Origin: Desulfococcus sp041737845
GTDB taxonomy: Bacteria > Desulfobacterota > Desulfobacteria > Desulfobacterales > Desulfococcaceae
DNA length: 64,000 nt
Direction of reading: 5' to 3'
Assembly (NCBI RefSeq): GCF_041737845.1
Contig: NZ_JBGSQX010000087.1
Coordinates: 23,977 to 87,976 of the forward strand
This document shows, piece after piece, positions 50,128 through 59,249 of the stretch (positions are counted from its first letter, which is position 1; every line of letters begins with the position of its first letter). The position numbers were made by a program, and so were the translations under genes. The notes under the pieces are model-generated. The model searched no databases. It saw only the letters and a program-made list of their open reading frames with translations, and had not been told where the DNA came from.

Positions 50128-51252
50128 ATGAGCCCGGAAATGAAGCAAACCCACGATGTCCGCGTAAAGGAGTTCATCCCCTTGATTTCGCCCCAGACCC
50201 TGAAAGACGAAATCCCCATCAGCCAGGCGGCGAGCGACACGGTCATCGCCGGGCGGGAGGCCATCGAACGTATCCTGCGGAAGGAGGACCCGCGCCTCCT
50301 GGTGATCGCCGGGCCGTGCTCCATCCATGACGAGGAGGAAGCGATTGCCTATGCCCGGCGCTTGAACGCGCTCAGCGAGGCGGTGGCGGAAACCCAGTGC
50401 CTCGTCATGCGCGTCTATTTCGAAAAACCCCGCACGAACGTGGGCTGGAAAGGCATGATCAACGACCCCTTCATGGACGGCTCCTGCGATATCGTCGCCG
50501 GCCTCAGAAAAGCGCGGAAACTGCTGTTGAAGATCACCGAGATGGGGATGCCCACGGCAACGGAGATGCTCGATCCCATCACACCCCAGTATATCGCGGG
50601 CCTGGTCTGCTGGTCCGCCATCGGCGCCCGCACCACGGAATCCCAGACCCATCGCGAAATGGCCAGCGGGCTTTCCATGCCGGTGGGGTTCAAGAACTGC
50701 ACGGACGGCGGCCTGACGACGGCGTTGAACGCCATGATCGCGGCGGGATCCCCCCAGAGTTTCCTGGGCATCGACATCCAGGGAAGGAGCGCCATCGTCA
50801 AGACCACCGGCAATCCCAACACCCACATCGTGCTGAGGGGCGGCCGGCGGCCCAACTACGATTCCGTGAGCATCCGCGAGGCCGTTGACCAGCTCCGGGC
50901 GAAAAAGCTGCCGGAGGCCATCATCGTGGACTGCTCCCACGCCAATTCCAGCAAGAAATACCAGAACCAGGTCCGGGTGTGGCAGGACTGCATCAACCAG
51001 CGCTTCGACGGCAACGACGCCATCGTCGGCCTGATGCTGGAAAGCAACCTGTGCGAGGGAAACCAGAATCTCACCGAGGATCGTTCGAAGCTGGCCCACG
51101 GCGTTTCCGTCACCGACGCCTGCATTTCCTGGGAAACGACCGAAGCGCTGATCCGGTCCGCCCACGAGCAGCTCCTTCGCTCCCGTCACGGCCGCACGGA
51201 CAATGACGGCCTCGCCGGCAACGGCCGTTACCGGATCGCATCCCTTGCCTGA
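50128..51252 (+). CDS. aroF: 3-deoxy-7-phosphoheptulonate (DAHP) synthase, class I
   Basis: A 374-residue type I DAHP synthase, which condenses phosphoenolpyruvate and erythrose 4-phosphate, the entry step of the shikimate pathway. Start at 50128 after GGAAGGAG. Motifs: IAGPCSIHDEEEAIAYA, RVYFEKPRTNVGWKGMI, AIGARTTESQTHRE (Arg-Thr with the PEP-binding set), VGFKNCTDGG and DCSHANSSK, all matching AroF/G/H. Class I enzymes are usually feedback-inhibited by Tyr, Phe or Trp; which one applies here is not clear from sequence. It heads the aromatic operon behind the leader attenuator. Confidence 0.95.
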   Translation: MSPEMKQTHDVRVKEFIPLISPQTLKDEIPISQAASDTVIAGREAIERILRKEDPRLLVIAGPCSIHDEEEAIAYARRLNALSEAVAETQCLVMRVYFEKPRTNVGWKGMINDPFMDGSCDIVAGLRKARKLLLKITEMGMPTATEMLDPITPQYIAGLVCWSAIGARTTESQTHREMASGLSMPVGFKNCTDGGLTTALNAMIAAGSPQSFLGIDIQGRSAIVKTTGNPNTHIVLRGGRRPNYDSVSIREAVDQLRAKKLPEAIIVDCSHANSSKKYQNQVRVWQDCINQRFDGNDAIVGLMLESNLCEGNQNLTEDRSKLAHGVSVTDACISWETTEALIRSAHEQLLRSRHGRTDNDGLAGNGRYRIASLA

Positions 51253-51279
51253 ACCCCGAGACCCGGACAGGAGAATTCG

Positions 51280-52314
51280 ATGAAAACCCTTCACATCCAC
51301 GGTCGGGCCGGCAGATCGACATTGATCGTGGGAGAAACCCTCTCCCGGCTGGATCAGTACACTCCCAAACGCCGTACGGTCATCATCACGGACCCGGTTG
51401 TAAACGATCGCTACGGCGACCGTTTCCCTGATTGGCCGGTCATCGAAATCGGCGTCGGGGAGGGGAGCAAAACGCTGCAGACCGTATCGGATATCTACGG
51501 GCGCCTCATCGAGATGGAGGCGGACCGCTCAACCTGGATCGTGGGCATCGGCGGCGGCATCGTCTGCGATGTGGCGGGGTTTGCGGCGTCCACCTACATG
51601 AGAGGGGTGGGGTTCGGTTTCGTCCCCACAACCCTGCTGGCCCAGGTGGATGCCAGCGTCGGCGGCAAGAACGGCGTCAATTTCCTCGGATACAAGAACA
51701 TGGTCGGGACCTTCAACCAACCCGAATTCGTCATCTGCGATACCGGTATGCTGAAAACCCTCACCGGCCCCGACCTCCTGTGCGGATTTGCCGAGATCGT
51801 CAAGCACGGGGCCATCGCCGACCCGGCCCTGTTTCAGTTCATCGAGGACAGCTGGCGAGAGGCGCTGGCTCTGGACCCATCCACCATCGAGCGGATGGTG
51901 TATGATTCGATCGTCGTCAAATCGGGCATCGTCAACGAGGATGAGCAGGAGCGGGGCGTCCGCAGGAAACTCAATTTCGGCCACACCTTCGGTCACGCCG
52001 TGGAAAAGATTGCCGGGGTCCGCCATGGCGAGGCCGTGAGCGTCGGCATGGCGGTGGCGTCGCTGCTGTCGGTGAAAAAAGGATACCTGGCCCGGGAAGA
52101 GGCGAAAAGGATCATCCACCTGCTTGAAAAGATCGGCCTTCCCACCCGTCTTGCCGTGGACCCCCAATCGGCCATGGACGCCCTGAAGCGGGACAAAAAA
52201 AGGGAAGGCGACCGCATCCGGTTCGTCCTGTTGAAACGGATCGGCGAGGCCGTTGTGGAGGATATCCGCATTACGGATCTGGATGAAGCCCTCCATGACC
52301 TGGCCCGGGAGTGA
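51280..52314 (+). CDS. aroB: 3-dehydroquinate synthase
   Basis: A 344-residue enzyme converting DAHP to 3-dehydroquinate with NAD and a divalent metal. Motifs: the NAD-binding GGGIVCDVAGFAAST, FVPTTLLAQVDASVGGKNGVNF, and GFAEIVKHGAIAD; metal ligands lie in KHGAI, HTFGHAVE (His pair) and a downstream His. The start ATG follows CAGGAG at 51268. Second gene of the aromatic operon, 27 bases after the DAHP synthase. Confidence 0.95.
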   Translation: MKTLHIHGRAGRSTLIVGETLSRLDQYTPKRRTVIITDPVVNDRYGDRFPDWPVIEIGVGEGSKTLQTVSDIYGRLIEMEADRSTWIVGIGGGIVCDVAGFAASTYMRGVGFGFVPTTLLAQVDASVGGKNGVNFLGYKNMVGTFNQPEFVICDTGMLKTLTGPDLLCGFAEIVKHGAIADPALFQFIEDSWREALALDPSTIERMVYDSIVVKSGIVNEDEQERGVRRKLNFGHTFGHAVEKIAGVRHGEAVSVGMAVASLLSVKKGYLAREEAKRIIHLLEKIGLPTRLAVDPQSAMDALKRDKKREGDRIRFVLLKRIGEAVVEDIRITDLDEALHDLARE

Positions 52315-52412
52315 CGCTCGGAGCCGGTTCTGGATGATCACGATAATGCGCGTCCGTCAGGAACGATCGGCAACACATGACCCATCGGCCATTTTTGGGG
52401 AACTGACAGAAG

Positions 52413-53537
52413 ATGAAAAACAGCCGCGAGACAAAATCGACCCCTGATAAAGCAGACCCCGTCGATCCCAGGATTCTCGAAAAACGAAAGGCCATCGACG
52501 CCATCGACGATCAGCTTCTCACGCTGATCAACGAACGGCTCATGCTGGTCATGGATGTCGGCAAAATCAAGGCCCGTCGCGGCCGACAGGTGCTGGACAG
52601 CGCCCGGGAGAGCGAAATTTTCGGGCGCCTCTTCAAGCAGAACCAGGGCCCCCTGGACGAAAAGGTCCTCACCCATCTCTTCACCCAGATCATGGCCGCC
52701 TCCAGGCAGCTCCAGCGGCCGCAACGGGTGTCGTATCTCGGGCCCGAGGCAACCTTCACCCACATCGCCGCCATCAGCCATTTCGGCCTTTCCGTGGAAT
52801 ACGCCCCCCAGCCGAGCATCCGGGACGTGTTCAGGGATGTGGAGAAGGGGGCCTCCCACTACGGTCTGGTGCCGGTGGAAAACTCCATCGAGGGGGCCGT
52901 CAACCACACCCTGGACCTGTTTTTCGAATCGGAGCTGAAGATCTGCGCCGAGCGGTATCTCCACATCTCCCATGATCTTCTGTCCAGATCCGGCGGCATC
53001 CGGGACATTCACACGGTCTATTCCCACCCCCAGGCCCTGGCCCAATGCCGCATCTGGCTCCGGCAATATCTCCCCGAAGCGGCCCTCGTGGAATGCAACA
53101 GCACCGCCCAGGCGGCCAGGATGGCCGCCGAAACCGAAGGCGCCGCGGCCGTCGCCGCGCGGGAGGCCGCCCAGATGTATCATCTCGAGGTGATCGCCTC
53201 GCGCATCGAGGATGTGGCCCGCAACACCACGCGGTTTCTGGTCATCGGCCAGGATGAGGTCCGCGCCACCGGACGGGACAAAACCTCCCTGATGTTCGTC
53301 ACCTCCCATGTGCCGGGTGCGCTTTACAAGGTTTTGAAGCCCATGTCCGACGCCGGGCTCAACATGGTGAAGCTCGAATCCCGGCCCACGCGCCACCAGA
53401 ACTGGAGCTACTTCTTCTTCGTGGATGTGGAAGGCCACATCGAAGACCGGGCCGTGAGGGAAACTGTCGAGGAGATGAAGCATCTTTGCCTGTATCTGAA
53501 ATACCTGGGGTCGTATCCCCGGGCGGAGGAGAAGTGA
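52413..53537 (+). CDS. pheA: Bifunctional chorismate mutase/prephenate dehydratase
   Basis: A 374-residue fusion. Residues 20-100 are an AroQ-type chorismate mutase (IDAIDDQLLTLINERLMLVMDVGKIKARRG). Prephenate dehydratase follows (YLGPEATFTHIAA, VPVENSIEGAVNHT, and the catalytic Thr-Arg-Phe in NTTRFLVIG). The C-terminal ACT domain carries GALYKVLKP and the Phe-binding ESRP, so it is probably feedback-inhibited by phenylalanine. It makes phenylpyruvate. Start behind GACAGAAG, 98 bases after aroB; its stop overlaps the aroE start by four bases. Confidence 0.95.
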   Translation: MKNSRETKSTPDKADPVDPRILEKRKAIDAIDDQLLTLINERLMLVMDVGKIKARRGRQVLDSARESEIFGRLFKQNQGPLDEKVLTHLFTQIMAASRQLQRPQRVSYLGPEATFTHIAAISHFGLSVEYAPQPSIRDVFRDVEKGASHYGLVPVENSIEGAVNHTLDLFFESELKICAERYLHISHDLLSRSGGIRDIHTVYSHPQALAQCRIWLRQYLPEAALVECNSTAQAARMAAETEGAAAVAAREAAQMYHLEVIASRIEDVARNTTRFLVIGQDEVRATGRDKTSLMFVTSHVPGALYKVLKPMSDAGLNMVKLESRPTRHQNWSYFFFVDVEGHIEDRAVRETVEEMKHLCLYLKYLGSYPRAEEK

Positions 53538-54364
53538 GGCCGAACATCGACACCCAGACCCGCCTTTACGGCGTGATAGGGCATCCCGTCGCCCACAGCC
53601 TGTCGCCCGCAATGCATAACCGGGCCTTTCAGGCCGCCGGATACAACGGGGTCTACCTGGCCTTCGATGTCCCGGAGATCGCACCGGCTGTCGCCGCGGG
53701 GCGGGCGCTCAACATCCGCGGATGGAGCGTCACGATCCCCCACAAGGTCGCCGTGATGCCCCTCCTGGATCACGTCGATCCCGTCGCCGCCGGAATCGGG
53801 GCCGTCAATACGGTTATCAACCGGGACGGTCGGTTGGCCGGGTACAATTCCGACGGACTGGGCGCCGTCTCGGCCCTCACGGAAAAAACGGCGGTCGAAG
53901 ACCGATCGGTCGCGGTGATCGGCGCCGGCGGCGCAGCGCGCGCCATCGCCTTCAGCCTGAAGCAGGCGGGGGCCCGTGTCACCATCGTGAACCGCGCCAT
54001 CCCGAGAGGCGAGGCCCTTGCCCGGGATCTGAATACGCCCTTCCTTCCCCTTGCGGAATTGGACCGGCCTATGTATCATATATTAATTAATGCCACGTCC
54101 GTGGGTATGGCCCCTTATGTCGATGTCATGCCGGTGAGGGAGCACCTGCTCGCACCGGGGATGGTGGTCATGGATATCGTTTATAACCCCCTTGTCACGC
54201 TGCTCTTGAAAACCGCCGGAAAAAGAGGCTGCGTCACGGTGGACGGCGCCGCCATGTTCATATATCAGGGGGTGTTTCAGTTCGAACTCTGGACCGGGAA
54301 AAAAGCGCCCGTGGCCGTCATGCGGGAAACCGTGATGAAGGCATTAGAGAAAAGACATGATTGA
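53534..54364 (+). CDS. aroE: Shikimate dehydrogenase
   Basis: A 276-residue NADP-dependent enzyme reducing 3-dehydroshikimate. GTG start at 53534 sits within the pheA stop (GTGA). The shikimate-binding region has VIGHPVAHSLSPAMHNRAF; the catalytic Lys is in SVTIPHKVAVM; GAVNT, NSDGLG and the NADP motif VIGAGGAARAIA follow. The gene overlaps aroA by eight bases, so the three proteins are translated together. A dehydroquinate dehydratase (aroD) and shikimate kinase (aroK) are not in this operon. Confidence 0.95.
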   Translation: MRPNIDTQTRLYGVIGHPVAHSLSPAMHNRAFQAAGYNGVYLAFDVPEIAPAVAAGRALNIRGWSVTIPHKVAVMPLLDHVDPVAAGIGAVNTVINRDGRLAGYNSDGLGAVSALTEKTAVEDRSVAVIGAGGAARAIAFSLKQAGARVTIVNRAIPRGEALARDLNTPFLPLAELDRPMYHILINATSVGMAPYVDVMPVREHLLAPGMVVMDIVYNPLVTLLLKTAGKRGCVTVDGAAMFIYQGVFQFELWTGKKAPVAVMRETVMKALEKRHD

Positions 54365-55616
54365 AATCCAACCGGTGTCAACCGTCCTGGCCGAGGTGAA
54401 CGTCCCCGGCTCCAAGAGTTACACCCACCGGCTGCTCATCGCCGCAGCCCTTGCGGACGGCAGATCGACCATCGAGAACATGCTGGAAAGTGAGGACACC
54501 CTCCTGACCCTGAAGGCCCTCGAACAGATGGGGGTTCCTGCTGAGGCCGAAGGAAAGCGCCGCGTCGTTCACGGCACCGGAGGCCGTCTTGCCGCCGCCG
54601 GCGAGCTCTACCTGGGCAATTCGGGGACCTCGATGCGGCTCCTGACGGCGGTGTCCGCCCTGGCAGGCGGCGCGACGGTGCTGACCGGCACCCCGAGGAT
54701 GCGGGAGCGGCCCGTTGCGGACCTGATAGACGGACTGCGCCAGTTGAATATCGACGCGGTTTCCCTGTCGGAGAACGGGTGCCCGCCGATCCGGGTCATC
54801 GGCGGGCCGGTTGCGGGCGGCCGGGTGCGTCTCCGATGCGGCGTCAGCAGCCAGTATCTTTCCGGGATCCTCCTGATCTCCCCCTTGTCCATGAACGGCG
54901 TGGAGATCGCCGTCGTGGAGGGTCCGGTCTCCAAACCCTATATCGACATGACCGTGGACGTCATGGCCCGCCTGGGGGTCGCCGTCGAGCGGGAGGGATA
55001 TACCCGCTTCTTCGTCCCCGGGGGCCAGGCTTACCGGGCCGGCGATTACCGCGTCGAGACCGACGTGTCCAACGCCGGCTATTTCTGGGCGGCGGCGGCC
55101 GTGACCGGCGGGCGCGTCACGGTTCGGGGAGTCAGCCGGAATTCACGCCAGGGCGACATCCGTCTCCTGGACTGCCTGGAGCGCATGGGGTGCGGGGTCC
55201 ATCCCGACGGCGACGGCATCGCGGTGACCGGCGGACGTCTCACGGGAATCACCGTGGACATGTCGGACATGCCGGATATGGTACCGACCCTGGGCGTGGT
55301 GGCGGCCTTTGCCGACGGCCTGACGGAGATCCAAAACGTGGCTCACCTCCGGGCCAAGGAGTGCGACCGCCTCTCGGCCGTCGCCGTGGAGCTATCCAAG
55401 ATGGGGATCGACGCCCGGTGCACCGAATCCGGGCTGCGCATCCAGGGCGGCCTGCCCCGGGCCGCGGACATCGACACCTACGACGACCACCGGATCGCCA
55501 TGGCTTTTTCCGTGGCCGGCCTGAGGATCCCCGGGGTCCGGATCAAAGAAGAGGGCTGCGTGGAAAAGTCTTTTCCAACGTACTGGAAGGTGTTTGAAGG
55601 GCTTTATTCCAAATAA
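54357..55616 (+). CDS. aroA: 3-phosphoshikimate 1-carboxyvinyltransferase (EPSP synthase)
   Basis: A 419-residue enzyme joining PEP to shikimate 3-phosphate. Motifs: PGSKSYTHRLLIAAALADG (PEP and S3P contact Lys), LYLGNSGTSMRLL, TGTPRMRERPV, and DTYDDHRIAMAFSVAGLR. The motif LGNSGTS contains the Gly usual in glyphosate-sensitive class I enzymes; class cannot be decided further. Fifth gene of the operon. It is followed by a 59-base gap before aroC. Confidence 0.95.
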   Translation: MIEIQPVSTVLAEVNVPGSKSYTHRLLIAAALADGRSTIENMLESEDTLLTLKALEQMGVPAEAEGKRRVVHGTGGRLAAAGELYLGNSGTSMRLLTAVSALAGGATVLTGTPRMRERPVADLIDGLRQLNIDAVSLSENGCPPIRVIGGPVAGGRVRLRCGVSSQYLSGILLISPLSMNGVEIAVVEGPVSKPYIDMTVDVMARLGVAVEREGYTRFFVPGGQAYRAGDYRVETDVSNAGYFWAAAAVTGGRVTVRGVSRNSRQGDIRLLDCLERMGCGVHPDGDGIAVTGGRLTGITVDMSDMPDMVPTLGVVAAFADGLTEIQNVAHLRAKECDRLSAVAVELSKMGIDARCTESGLRIQGGLPRAADIDTYDDHRIAMAFSVAGLRIPGVRIKEEGCVEKSFPTYWKVFEGLYSK

Positions 55617-55675
55617 ATTGCGCCACTGAGACGGGGCATTCCCCGGGCTTCAAGACCAGACTGAAAGGACCCAAG

Positions 55676-56770
55676 ATGTCCAGCACCTTCGGCACCCTGT
55701 TCCGCGTCACCACCTTCGGGGAGTCCCACTGCAAGGGGGTCGGCGCCGTCGTCGACGGCTGCCCTCCGGGGATTCCCCTGACGGAAGCGGACATCCAGGT
55801 CCAGCTCGACCGTCGCAGGCCCGGCCAGGGAAAGATCACCACCGACCGGCAGGAAAGCGACCGGGTGACGATTCTCTCCGGGATTGAAAACGGCCTGACC
55901 CTGGGGACCCCCATCGGGATGCTCGTACCCAACCAGGACCAGCGTCCGGGGGATTACAAGGAGATGCGCAGCATTCCCCGGCCCTCCCACGCCGACTGCA
56001 CCTACCAGATGAAATACGGCATCCGGTCCGCCAGCGGCGGGGGCCGTTCCAGCGCCCGGGAGACCATCGGACGGGTGGCGGCGGGGGCTGTTGCGGAAAA
56101 ATTTCTGTCCCTGGCCTGCGGCGTGGAGATTGTTGCATGGGTCAGCAGCGTGGGAACGATATCCTCACCCGATGTGGATCTTGATGCCGTGACCCGGACG
56201 GCTGTGGATCGGCATCCGGTCCGATGCCCGGACCCGGAGACGGCGGAGCGGATGGCCGGGGAGATCCTGGCCGCCCGGGAGGCCAGGGACTCCGTCGGCG
56301 GGGTGGTGTCATGTGTCTGCCGGAATGTCCCGGCGGGTCTGGGCGAACCGGTCTTCGACAAGCTGGAGGCCAAACTGGCCCAGGCCATGCTCTCCATCCC
56401 CGCCGCCAAGGGGTTCGATATCGGCTCGGGCTTTTCCGGCGCCCGGATGCGCGGATCCCGGCATAACGATCCCTTTGTCCTGAAAAACGGCCGCCTCGGG
56501 ACCCTCACCAACCGGAGCGGCGGCATCCAGGGGGGCATCTCCAACGGGGAACCCGTTCACTTCCGCGTGGCCTTCAAGCCGCCGGCCACCATCGGCCTGG
56601 CCCAGGAGACGGTGGATTTCGACGGGAAACCGGCCACCCTCGAGGCCAAAGGGCGCCATGACCCCTGCGTGGTGCCGCGGGCCATCGCCATCGTGGAGGC
56701 CATGGCCGCCCTTGTCCTGGCGGACATGGCCCTGATTCAGGCCGGACGGGCTGCGGGGTTTCGGGGATGA
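55676..56770 (+). CDS. aroC: Chorismate synthase
   Basis: A 364-residue FMN-dependent enzyme releasing phosphate from EPSP. Start after GAAAGGACCCAAG. Motifs: FGESHCKGVGAVVDGCPPG, RRPGQGKITTDRQESDRV, SGGGRSSARETIGRVAAGAVA, and RHDPCVVPRAI near the C-terminus. Normal length. Its stop overlaps the aminotransferase start (ATGA). Confidence 0.96.
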   Translation: MSSTFGTLFRVTTFGESHCKGVGAVVDGCPPGIPLTEADIQVQLDRRRPGQGKITTDRQESDRVTILSGIENGLTLGTPIGMLVPNQDQRPGDYKEMRSIPRPSHADCTYQMKYGIRSASGGGRSSARETIGRVAAGAVAEKFLSLACGVEIVAWVSSVGTISSPDVDLDAVTRTAVDRHPVRCPDPETAERMAGEILAAREARDSVGGVVSCVCRNVPAGLGEPVFDKLEAKLAQAMLSIPAAKGFDIGSGFSGARMRGSRHNDPFVLKNGRLGTLTNRSGGIQGGISNGEPVHFRVAFKPPATIGLAQETVDFDGKPATLEAKGRHDPCVVPRAIAIVEAMAALVLADMALIQAGRAAGFRG

Positions 56771-57900
56771 GACTGTCTAGGCGCATCGCATCCGTCGAAA
56801 CCTCCCGGACCGTGAGGTTCACCTCCCTGATCGAACAGCTCCGCGCCGAGGGCTGCGAAATTATCAACCTCGCCGTGGGGGAGCCGGAATTCGCCACTCC
56901 CCGGAAGATTGTCGAGGCGACAAAAGCGGCCCTGGAACACGGGCAAACCCGGTATGGGCCGGTGGCCGGAACCGCCGCTCTCCGGTCCGCCCTCGCAGGG
57001 GCCTTCGAGGGCTGCGGCCCGGACAACATCCTCATCGCCAACGGCTCGAAGCAGGTCCTCTACGCCGTCTTCCAGGTGCTCCTGGACCCGGGCGACGAGG
57101 TGATCCTTCCCAACCCCCACTGGGTGAGCTTCTCCCAGCAGATCCGGCTGGCCGGCGGCATTCCGGTGGCGGTCGCATCCCCCGGCCACCAGATGGACTG
57201 CCGCGCCATCGCCGCCGCCGTGACACCCAAGACCCGGGCGATCCTCGTCAATTCCCCCAACAACCCGACGGGAGCCGTCTATCCGGCTTCGGACCTCGCC
57301 CGGATCGCCCGGCTGGCCTGCGACCGAGATCTCTGGATCATCGCCGACGAGGCCTACGAAGGGTTCGTGTATGACGGCCTGGACAGCCCGAGCCTCTTTT
57401 CATTCAAGGAGGTCCGGGACCGGCTCGTTGTCGTCAGGAGCTTTTCCAAGACCTTCAGCATGACGGGGTTCCGGATCGGCTACGGGGCGGGGCCCGAACC
57501 GCTCATCGCGGCCCTTGCCAAACTCCAGAGCCACCTGACCGGCAATGCCTGCACCTTCGCCCAATACGGCGCCCTGGCCGCTCTGGACCTCTACCCCGCA
57601 GTCGTCGAAACATGGCGGGACCAGCTCGAGGAAAAGCGGGATATCGCTTATGGATACGCCTCGAAACTCTTCGACTGCATGCGGCCCCAGGGCGCATTTT
57701 ATCTTTTCCCCGACGTCTCCGCCCGTCTCGAAGCCGGGCAGTCCGCCGAGGACTTCGCAGCGTTTCTCCTGGAGAAAACCGGTGTCGCCGTCGTCCCCGG
57801 CGAGGCCTTCGGCGCGGGCGGACACATCCGGATCTCCTATGCCGTGCCAAAGGAAATGCTTGTGGAGGGGTTTGAGAGGATGGTAAGGGTTTTACCATGA
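56767..57900 (+). CDS. Class I/II aminotransferase, probably aromatic amino acid or aspartate type
   Basis: A 377-residue PLP enzyme of fold type I. The PLP Lys is in SFSKTFSMTGFRIGYG; other motifs are NSPNNPTG and DEAYEGFVYD, and the N-terminal SVETSRTVRFTSLIEQL. Position between aroC and tyrA, with a 4-base overlap on each side, argues that it transaminates phenylpyruvate, 4-hydroxyphenylpyruvate or prephenate. It is close to AspC-type enzymes of thermophiles, which also use aspartate, so the exact specificity is open. Confidence 0.93.
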   Translation: MRLSRRIASVETSRTVRFTSLIEQLRAEGCEIINLAVGEPEFATPRKIVEATKAALEHGQTRYGPVAGTAALRSALAGAFEGCGPDNILIANGSKQVLYAVFQVLLDPGDEVILPNPHWVSFSQQIRLAGGIPVAVASPGHQMDCRAIAAAVTPKTRAILVNSPNNPTGAVYPASDLARIARLACDRDLWIIADEAYEGFVYDGLDSPSLFSFKEVRDRLVVVRSFSKTFSMTGFRIGYGAGPEPLIAALAKLQSHLTGNACTFAQYGALAALDLYPAVVETWRDQLEEKRDIAYGYASKLFDCMRPQGAFYLFPDVSARLEAGQSAEDFAAFLLEKTGVAVVPGEAFGAGGHIRISYAVPKEMLVEGFERMVRVLP

Positions 57901-58640
57901 TCGGAATTATCGGATTCGGCCGTTTCGGGAAGCTCATGGCCGGTTATTTAGCGAAAGACTACAGGGTGGTTGTCTATAACCGGAGCGACAATGCCGCCCG
58001 GATCACGGAAATCGGGGCCGTCCCCGGCGACCTTGCCCGGACCGCCGGGCAGCGGGTGGTCATCCTGAGTGTCCCCATCTCCCGCATGCGGGACACGCTC
58101 ATGGAGATCGCGCCGCTTCTTTCGCCCGATGCCGTCGTGGTGGACGTCTGTTCGGTCAAGGTCTATCCGGTCCAGTGGATGAAGGCGCTCCTGCCCGAAT
58201 CCGTCTCCATCCTCGCGACCCATCCCATGTTCGGGCCGGACAGCGCGGCCGCCTCTCTCCTCGACCGGAAGATCGTGCTCTGCCGGGGCCGGATTGCCCC
58301 GGAGCGCTATGAAAAGATCAAATCCTACCTGGCCTCCAAGGGGCTCATGGTCATTGAAACGACCCCCGATGAACACGACCGCCAGATCGCCCTGAGTCTG
58401 TGCCTGACCCATTTCATCGGCAGGTCCCTGGACGCCTTCGGCGCGGGGGAGCTCATCATCGACACAGAAGGGTACAAGCGGCTCCTCCATATTTTAGGCG
58501 TCGTGACCCACGACACCTGGCAGCTTTTCGTCGATATGAACCGGTATAATCCGTATGCGGAGAAACACCGACGCGGGTTCATGGTGGCGATGGAGAAGAT
58601 CGAGGAGAGGCTGAAGGCTGAAGGAAGAGCTAAGGGCTAA
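57897..58640 (+). CDS. tyrA: Prephenate/arogenate dehydrogenase
   Basis: A 247-residue NAD(P)-dependent enzyme of the TyrA family. N-terminal Rossmann motif IIGFGRFGKLMAGYL, then SVPISRMRDTLMEIAP, the catalytic-site ATHPMFGPDS (conserved His-Pro-Met), and the end domain with HFIGRSLDAFG. Shorter than many TyrA proteins because it lacks an ACT domain, so no allosteric Tyr binding is evident. The last 12 codons (EERLKAEGRAKG) come from a dispersed repeat. Last gene of the aromatic operon. Confidence 0.93.
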   Translation: MIGIIGFGRFGKLMAGYLAKDYRVVVYNRSDNAARITEIGAVPGDLARTAGQRVVILSVPISRMRDTLMEIAPLLSPDAVVVDVCSVKVYPVQWMKALLPESVSILATHPMFGPDSAAASLLDRKIVLCRGRIAPERYEKIKSYLASKGLMVIETTPDEHDRQIALSLCLTHFIGRSLDAFGAGELIIDTEGYKRLLHILGVVTHDTWQLFVDMNRYNPYAEKHRRGFMVAMEKIEERLKAEGRAKG

Positions 58641-58645
58641 GGGTG
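58607..58645. repeat. GGCTGAAGGCTGAAG dispersed repeat, copy 3
   Basis: AGGCTGAAGGCTGAAGGAAG followed by CTAAGGGCTAAGGG. It encodes the C-terminal tail and stop of tyrA and matches the copies at 26.9 and 31.0 kb. Confidence 0.7.
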
Positions 58646-58654
58646 TACTTCATG

Positions 58655-58930
58655 TTATCGATCTTCGCTTGTATGCCACAGGCGGAGCACGAAGAGTGTG
58701 GTTCCCTGAATTTCATAACGCATTTCATAGTGACCGACGAGGATGCGGCGAACCTCGCGGGGTTCGAATTCTTCGAGCTTTTCTCCCAAGCGCGGGTTTG
58801 TCAACAGGCCCGCCGGCTCTCTGGTGATCATCTGAACAGTTCGTGCCGCCGCTTTCTTGTTTACCGGCGCCAGAAACTCATAGAGCCGGGCCATGTCTGA
58901 GACTGCCTTGCCCGTCCACTTCAGTTTCAT
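58655..58930 (-). CDS. RelE/ParE-type toxin
   Basis: A 91-residue toxin; start at 58930 (MKLKWTGKAVSDM). Motifs are the ParE/RelE fold signatures: WTGKAVSDMARLYEFLA, TREPAGLLTNPRLGEKL, and EPREVRRILVGHYEMRYEI, followed by LRLWHTSEDR. ParE-type toxins usually act on gyrase, RelE ones cut mRNA; WHTSEDR lacks the RelE catalytic set, so ParE is more likely. Its start overlaps the antitoxin stop (ATGA). Confidence 0.85.
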   Translation of the reverse strand: MKLKWTGKAVSDMARLYEFLAPVNKKAAARTVQMITREPAGLLTNPRLGEKLEEFEPREVRRILVGHYEMRYEIQGTTLFVLRLWHTSEDR

Positions 58931-59199
58931 GAACCCGGCACGGGTAGCGGTGTGTCGGTACCCAGACTTTCGGCCCACGCCTCAACAGACGAGTGGTCGA
59001 TGGTATGGCCGGCATCCACTTCAGCCAATGCCTCTCGGGTGAGACGGCTCCGTTCTTCTTCCTGATCAATCCAGGCCGACAGCGCCTGTTTCATGATCCA
59101 GCCGCGTGAGCGATCCAGGCGGGTGGCCACCTGGTCGACCTTTTCGGCCAAAGGTAGTGGGATATGTGCGGTAAATACCTTGGTTTTTGTTTGCTGCAT
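58927..59199 (-). CDS. Ribbon-helix-helix antitoxin (CopG/ParD-like)
   Basis: A 90-residue antitoxin. Start at 59199 behind GGAGAC, rather than at 59229. The N-terminal RHH DNA-binding domain is KVFTAHIPLPLAEKVDQVATRLDRSRGWIMKQALSAWI; the acidic tail (EEERSRLTREALAEVDAG) neutralises the toxin. It overlaps the toxin gene by four bases, as usual for type II operons, and probably represses its own operon. Confidence 0.87.
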   Translation of the reverse strand: MQQTKTKVFTAHIPLPLAEKVDQVATRLDRSRGWIMKQALSAWIDQEEERSRLTREALAEVDAGHTIDHSSVEAWAESLGTDTPLPVPGS

Positions 59200-59249
59200 G
59201 ACGGGTCTCCGGTTCCTTTGGTTACGCACCCTTTTCGGGGCCTTTCGAT

